Below are positions 60,233 through 64,000 of a stretch of 64,000 bases of DNA, piece after piece. The stretch's first letter is position 1. Each line of letters starts with the position of its first letter. Source of the DNA: Bradyrhizobium ottawaense (GTDB lineage: Bacteria > Pseudomonadota > Alphaproteobacteria > Rhizobiales > Xanthobacteraceae). The notes below the pieces were generated by a model that was given only the letters and a program-made list of their open reading frames with translations, searched no databases and was not told the DNA's origin. Location of the stretch: NCBI RefSeq assembly GCF_002278135.3, contig NZ_CP029425.2:1836001-1900000 (forward strand). Reading direction: 5' to 3'. The translations under genes were made by a program, and so were the position numbers.

Positions 60233-62563
60233 ATGCAACTGGCCGACCAGAAGCAGAGTGATCGAGACGAGCTGGAGCCGATACTCTACGCCGCTCTCAT
60301 CAACTCCATGGTGCAGAATTTCTGGGCGATCTTCCTCGGCTCGGCCTCCGCGGCCGTGGCCGCGGTGATGACTGCGTTGAAGACGGGCGACGTCTGGCTG
60401 TGGCCGCTTGCATTCCTGCTGATTGCCATCGGCACCGCGCGCGCCTTCCAGATGCGCGGATATGAAAACCGCACCGAGGTGCTGTCATTCGAAGAGGCCA
60501 AGCACCTGGAGCCGCGTTACTGGATCGGCGCGCTGAGCTATGCGGCCGTGCTCGGTGTGTGGGCCTTCGTCGTCATCTACAACAACAACGATCCGGTCGC
60601 CGACATGCTCTGTGTCGCCATCGGCATCGGCTACACCGCGGGCGGCGCCGCCCGCAATTACGGGCAGCCCCGGGTGATCCAGTGGCACGTCGCACTGGCC
60701 TGCGGTCCGATGTCGCTCGCCTTGCTGCTGCACGGCGGCTTCTACCACATCGGTCTTGCCATCCTGCTGGTGTTCTTCTTCATCGGGCTCAAGAACATCA
60801 ACCTCAGCCTGCATGCGATCTTCGTCAAGGCGCTGACCTCGAGCTTCCGCGAATCCGCGCTGGCGAGCCAGTTCGACACCGCGCTCAACAACATGCCGCA
60901 CGGGCTGTGCATGTTCCGCGCCGACGGCCGCCTTGCAGTGATGAACCACCGCTTCGGCGAGCTGATGGCCTTGCCCGAGGACCTCGTCAAGCGCGGCGCC
61001 ACTGCCGCCGATATCGCGGCGGCCTGCGTTTCCGCCGGGTCGATCTCGGCGGAGAGCGGCAACCACATCCTGGCCGAGATCGAGCATGCGCGGATCTGCG
61101 AGATCGTCACCGCCGATCCGGATTCCTCGCGCGGCCGCACCCTGGCCTGGACGTTCCAGCCGATGACCGGCGGCGGCACGGTGCTGCTGCTGGAAGACAT
61201 CACCGAACGCACCAATGCGGAAGCCCGCATCAGCCATCTCGCCCGTTACGACGAGCTCACGGCGCTGCCCAACCGGGTCAGCTTTCACGACGAGATCGAG
61301 CGGCTGCTGAAGAATTCGCATCATGCCGAGCGGCTCTCCGCGCTGCTCTTCGTCGACCTCGACCAGTTCAAGCAGGTCAACGACACGCTCGGTCATCCCT
61401 GCGGCGACCAGCTGCTGTGCGCCGTCGCCAACCGTCTGCGCGAAATGCTGCGCCCCGAAGATTTCGTCGCCCGTTTCGGCGGCGACGAATTCGTCGTGTT
61501 CCAGCAGAACATCTCCTCGCCCGAGGACGCCGCCGCGCTGGCCCGCCGCATCGTCGAGCGGCTGAGCGAGCGCTACCGCATCGACAATCATTTGGTCGAG
61601 ATCGGCGCCAGCGTCGGCATCGCGCTGACCTCGCCGGGCGATGCCAGTGCCGATACGCTGCTCAAGAACGCCGACATGGCGCTGTACCGTGCCAAGGCCG
61701 ACGGCCGCGGCACGTTCTGCTTCTTCCGCGACGAGATGGCGGCGACCGTCGAGGCCCGCCGCATCCTCGAGCTCGACCTGCGCAAGGCGCTCGCCAACGA
61801 GGAATTCGAGCTGTTCTACCAGCCGCTGGTCAATCTGAAGTCCGGCAAGATCACCACTTGCGAGGCGCTGCTGCGCTGGAATCATCCGGTGCGCGGCACG
61901 GTCTCGCCGATCGACATCATCCCGGTCGCCGAGGACATGGGCCTGATCGTCGATCTCGGCCGCTGGATCCTGCGCCGCGCCTGCATGGAATGCATGAAGT
62001 GGCCGGAGGGCGTCAGCGTCGCCGTCAACTTCTCGCCGCAGCAATTCCACCAGCGCGACGTGCTGAGCGAAATCCGCTACGCGCTGGAGGTGTCGGGCCT
62101 GCCGGCGCATCGGCTGGAGATCGAGATCACCGAGTCCTCGCTGCTGCGCAACACCCAGCTGACCCACGACATCCTGTCGCAATTGCATGCGCTCGGCGTG
62201 CGCATCTCGCTCGACGATTTCGGCACCGGCTATTCCAGCCTCAGCTATCTGCACAATTTCCCGATGCAGAAGGTGAAGATCGACCGCTCCTTCCTCGAAG
62301 GCATCGACACCGACCGCCCGCTGACGCTGCTGCGCGGCGTGGCGCGGCTGTCCGCCGATCTCGGCATGGCCGTCGTGGTCGAGGGCATCGAGACCAACGA
62401 GCAGCTCGATCTGATCAGCGCCGACGGCACCGTCTCCGAGGCGCAAGGCTATCTGTTCAGCCGTCCGGTGCCCGCCGTGCGGATGCGCCAGCTGCTCAAC
62501 GCCTCGCATGGGCGGCGCGGCGAAGGCCAGCTCCACGTCGCCAGCTCGCGCTCCTTCGCTTAA
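60233..62563 (+). CDS. Bifunctional diguanylate cyclase/phosphodiesterase (GGDEF-EAL) with membrane and PAS domains
   Basis: A 776-residue inner-membrane protein. Residues about 15-200 hold five or six helices (a MASE-like sensor), about 215-330 a PAS domain (FDTALNNMPHGLCMFRADGR), then GGDEF at 416-420 with an intact inhibitory I-site RPED at 407-410, and EAL at 544-546 (CEALLRW) with DDFGTGYSSLSYL. Both enzyme motifs look complete, so it could make and degrade c-di-GMP. It lies between tolB and pal and upstream of a FeeM-like synthase, on the same strand, separated by about 190 bases on each side. Confidence 0.93.
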   Translation: MQLADQKQSDRDELEPILYAALINSMVQNFWAIFLGSASAAVAAVMTALKTGDVWLWPLAFLLIAIGTARAFQMRGYENRTEVLSFEEAKHLEPRYWIGALSYAAVLGVWAFVVIYNNNDPVADMLCVAIGIGYTAGGAARNYGQPRVIQWHVALACGPMSLALLLHGGFYHIGLAILLVFFFIGLKNINLSLHAIFVKALTSSFRESALASQFDTALNNMPHGLCMFRADGRLAVMNHRFGELMALPEDLVKRGATAADIAAACVSAGSISAESGNHILAEIEHARICEIVTADPDSSRGRTLAWTFQPMTGGGTVLLLEDITERTNAEARISHLARYDELTALPNRVSFHDEIERLLKNSHHAERLSALLFVDLDQFKQVNDTLGHPCGDQLLCAVANRLREMLRPEDFVARFGGDEFVVFQQNISSPEDAAALARRIVERLSERYRIDNHLVEIGASVGIALTSPGDASADTLLKNADMALYRAKADGRGTFCFFRDEMAATVEARRILELDLRKALANEEFELFYQPLVNLKSGKITTCEALLRWNHPVRGTVSPIDIIPVAEDMGLIVDLGRWILRRACMECMKWPEGVSVAVNFSPQQFHQRDVLSEIRYALEVSGLPAHRLEIEITESSLLRNTQLTHDILSQLHALGVRISLDDFGTGYSSLSYLHNFPMQKVKIDRSFLEGIDTDRPLTLLRGVARLSADLGMAVVVEGIETNEQLDLISADGTVSEAQGYLFSRPVPAVRMRQLLNASHGRRGEGQLHVASSRSFA

Positions 62564-62609
62564 CTCCGTTTCTCGGAAACGTCCCATCATTTCAGACTGT
62601 TGCAGGGTA

Positions 62610-62623
62610 CCGTAGTGCTACGG
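62610..62623. promoter_or_regulatory. Palindrome upstream of the FeeM-like gene
   Basis: CCGTAG-TG-CTACGG is a perfect 14-base palindrome, about 130 bases before the FeeM-like start, in a 190-base gap with the GGDEF-EAL gene. It could be an operator or a small hairpin. It does not match a known lux-box. Confidence 0.3.
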
Positions 62624-62754
62624 AGGTTAACCCTAACCCTTCGATTGCTTTGCATACTTGTTAAGAAGGTGTTAATAAATCATGGCGCGCGCGTAAGTTG
62701 TCTTGCAGGAATTGCCTTCGAATGCCGCGACGTGAGTGTGTTTAAGGAGTTGGA

Positions 62755-63495
62755 ATGCAGTCCTCAGCCAGATCTGTCATTTCGGCTGTTGGACGGGGAG
62801 CAGAGCTTCTGACCGACGTCGATTATCATCTTGCCGAAACCGTCGCGGAGAAGGAGGAGATCTACAATCTCCGCTACCGCGCCTATCTGCGGGAAGGCGC
62901 GGTGAAGCCCTCCGCCGATGCGCGGGTGACCGACCGCTACGACGAGCTGCCGAACGCGTGGACCTTCGGCGTCTATCTCCATGGCGAACTCTGCAGCTCG
63001 GTGCGCATCAGCGTGCTGACATCGGAATGGCGCGAGTCCACCTCGGCCGATGTCTTCCCGGACATCCTGCTGCCGCGGCTCGATCGCGGCGAGGTCATGA
63101 TCGACCCGACCCGCTTCGTCGCCGATCCCGACCAGGTCAAGCGGGTCCCGGAATTGCCCTATCTGACGACGCGTCTCGCTTACATGGCCTGTGAGCATTT
63201 CAATGCCGATCTCGGCCTCGCCATCGTGCGCCCCGAGCATCAGGCCTTCTACCGGCGGGTGTTCCTGCATGAGACCATCGCCGAGCCGCGGCTGGTTCCC
63301 GGCCTCACCAAGCCGTTCGGACTGATGGCGGCGGACTTCCCGACCTTCCGCAAGAAGGTGTTCGAGCGTTATCCAATCATGCGGTCGACTGCCTTCGAGC
63401 GGCGGATGCTGTTCGGGCGCGGCGGCCAGCGCCAGGTGCCGCAGCGGCCGGTGCTCGTGGCTGACGCTGCGCACGCGGACGCCGCGCACGCCTGA
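62755..63495 (+). CDS. N-acyl amino acid synthase FeeM / autoinducer-synthase-like GNAT protein
   Basis: A 246-residue GNAT-fold protein of the FeeM/LuxI-like family. The YNLRYRAYLREGAV block (about residues 37-50) corresponds to the acyl-ACP-binding arginine region of autoinducer synthases, followed by DELPNAWTFGVYLHGEL and SSVRISVL, then MIDPTRFVADPD. Such enzymes join acyl groups from acyl-ACP to amino acids or homoserine lactone. The start at 62755 has AAGGAG at spacing 5. The C-terminus ends with an Ala/His-rich tail. Neither a LuxR nor other fee genes are adjacent. Product unknown. Confidence 0.75.
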   Translation: MQSSARSVISAVGRGAELLTDVDYHLAETVAEKEEIYNLRYRAYLREGAVKPSADARVTDRYDELPNAWTFGVYLHGELCSSVRISVLTSEWRESTSADVFPDILLPRLDRGEVMIDPTRFVADPDQVKRVPELPYLTTRLAYMACEHFNADLGLAIVRPEHQAFYRRVFLHETIAEPRLVPGLTKPFGLMAADFPTFRKKVFERYPIMRSTAFERRMLFGRGGQRQVPQRPVLVADAAHADAAHA

Positions 63496-63800
63496 GTCGG
63501 CGATGGCGTGGATGCGGCTCCAGGTTTGAGCCTGGGCTCTGCCCCTTACCCGTCACGCGTCGCCACGCATCGCGCCCTGGGCCCAAAATTCCGGCGAAAG
63601 CCGGGTTTTTGCCGGCCGCCGCGGCTTGCCTTCACCCTCGCGCCACATTTACAACCCATTAACCATGACGGGTGCTTTTCGCTGGTTGGGGGCATTTGAT
63701 CGGCTGAGGCAAGGTTCCGTCAAGGTTGACGGAACGTTCGCTTAACCAACCCCCTGTAGACCGGACAGCAGTGGACTAACGTGAGCGTGGAGGCTCCGGA
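63496..63800. other. Intergenic region upstream of pal
   Basis: No gene is seen. A perfect 22-base palindrome (63714-63735) is the main feature. Confidence 0.5.
63714..63735. promoter_or_regulatory. Perfect 22-base palindrome upstream of pal
   Basis: GTTCCGTCAA (63714-63723), spacer GG, TTGACGGAAC (63726-63735), ending 65 bases before the pal start. It could be an operator or, as RNA, an 8-base stem with an AAGGTT loop. Confidence 0.5.
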
Positions 63801-64000
63801 ATGAAACATCCTATGCGTATCCTCCAGGGATTGAAGCTGGTCGCGGTGCTCGCCGTCGCGCTGTCGATGGGCGCCTGCGCCAACAAGAATGCCGCGACGG
63901 ATGCGATGGCCAATGCGGCAACACCTGGCAGTCAGCAGGATTTCGTCGTCAACGTGGGTGACCGCGTATTCTTCGAAAGCGACCAGACCGATCTGACCCC
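63801..64000 (+). CDS. pal: Peptidoglycan-associated lipoprotein Pal (partial)
   Basis: The first 66 residues of Pal before the right edge. The signal peptide LQGLKLVAVLAVALSMGAC ends in the lipobox GAC (Cys at about residue 27), followed by a linker and the beginning of the OmpA-like domain (VGDRVFFESDQTDLT), where FFESDQ is typical of alphaproteobacterial Pal. GGAGG lies 7 bases before the ATG; a second ATG at 63813 is possible. It anchors the outer membrane to peptidoglycan and binds TolB. Confidence 0.93.
   Translation, partial: MKHPMRILQGLKLVAVLAVALSMGACANKNAATDAMANAATPGSQQDFVVNVGDRVFFESDQTDLT

Noticed and set aside
60485..62590. A 701-codon minus-strand frame and another of equal length on the plus strand (60559-62664)
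   Set aside because: Both are shadows of the GGDEF-EAL gene; high GC keeps stop codons rare in these frames.

Overview
The window is a high-GC alphaproteobacterial chromosome segment, most probably Bradyrhizobium or a close relative. The basis is the gene content (tol-pal cluster, DctA, DUF2852, several TRAP/ABC importers), the codon usage, and many dispersed palindromic repeats of a kind I associate with Bradyrhizobium. I see no tRNA, rRNA, CRISPR array, transposase or integrase.

Region 1 (1-19.5 kb) is a catabolic island for nitrogenous ring or amide compounds. It holds a D-carbamoylase, a polar amino-acid ABC importer with two paralogous binding proteins, a NodB/PuuE-fold amidohydrolase, a hydantoin/Asp/Glu racemase, an orphan family-5 binding protein, an ATZ/TRZ-type amidohydrolase, a polyamine-type ABC importer, a multi-subunit FAD/2Fe-2S amine dehydrogenase with two candidate catalytic subunits, and a RidA imine deaminase. 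Two LysR regulators divide it. Together they suggest uptake, ring opening, decarbamoylation, oxidation to an imine and hydrolysis.

Region 2 (19.6-34.8 kb) carries an ABC-F ATPase, DctA, a nucleobase permease with a hairpin plus T-tract in its leader, an SDR, a Kef-type antiporter, a class II-like sirtuin, and a hydantoinase/oxoprolinase A-B pair followed by a complete TRAP transporter.

Region 3 (34.8-50.9 kb) is a repeat-rich housekeeping and stress zone. It holds a GST/TetR divergent pair, two chemoreceptors, a GhrA-like reductase, and an ECF42-type sigma factor with DGPF/YCII, SRPBCC, VOC and SnoaL-like genes. Four promoters here share exactly TGTCGG-N17-CGTC, which matches my recollection of the ECF42 motif, so a whole local regulon can be read from the sequence. 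A second TetR gene and DUF2852 share a palindromic operator family.

Region 4 (51.2-64 kb) has two adjacent cell-wall hydrolases with peptidoglycan-binding domains, a desaturase, a CysE-like acyltransferase, a DUF2231 protein and tolQRAB. A GGDEF-EAL protein and a FeeM/autoinducer-synthase-like protein lie between tolB and pal. pal is cut by the right edge.
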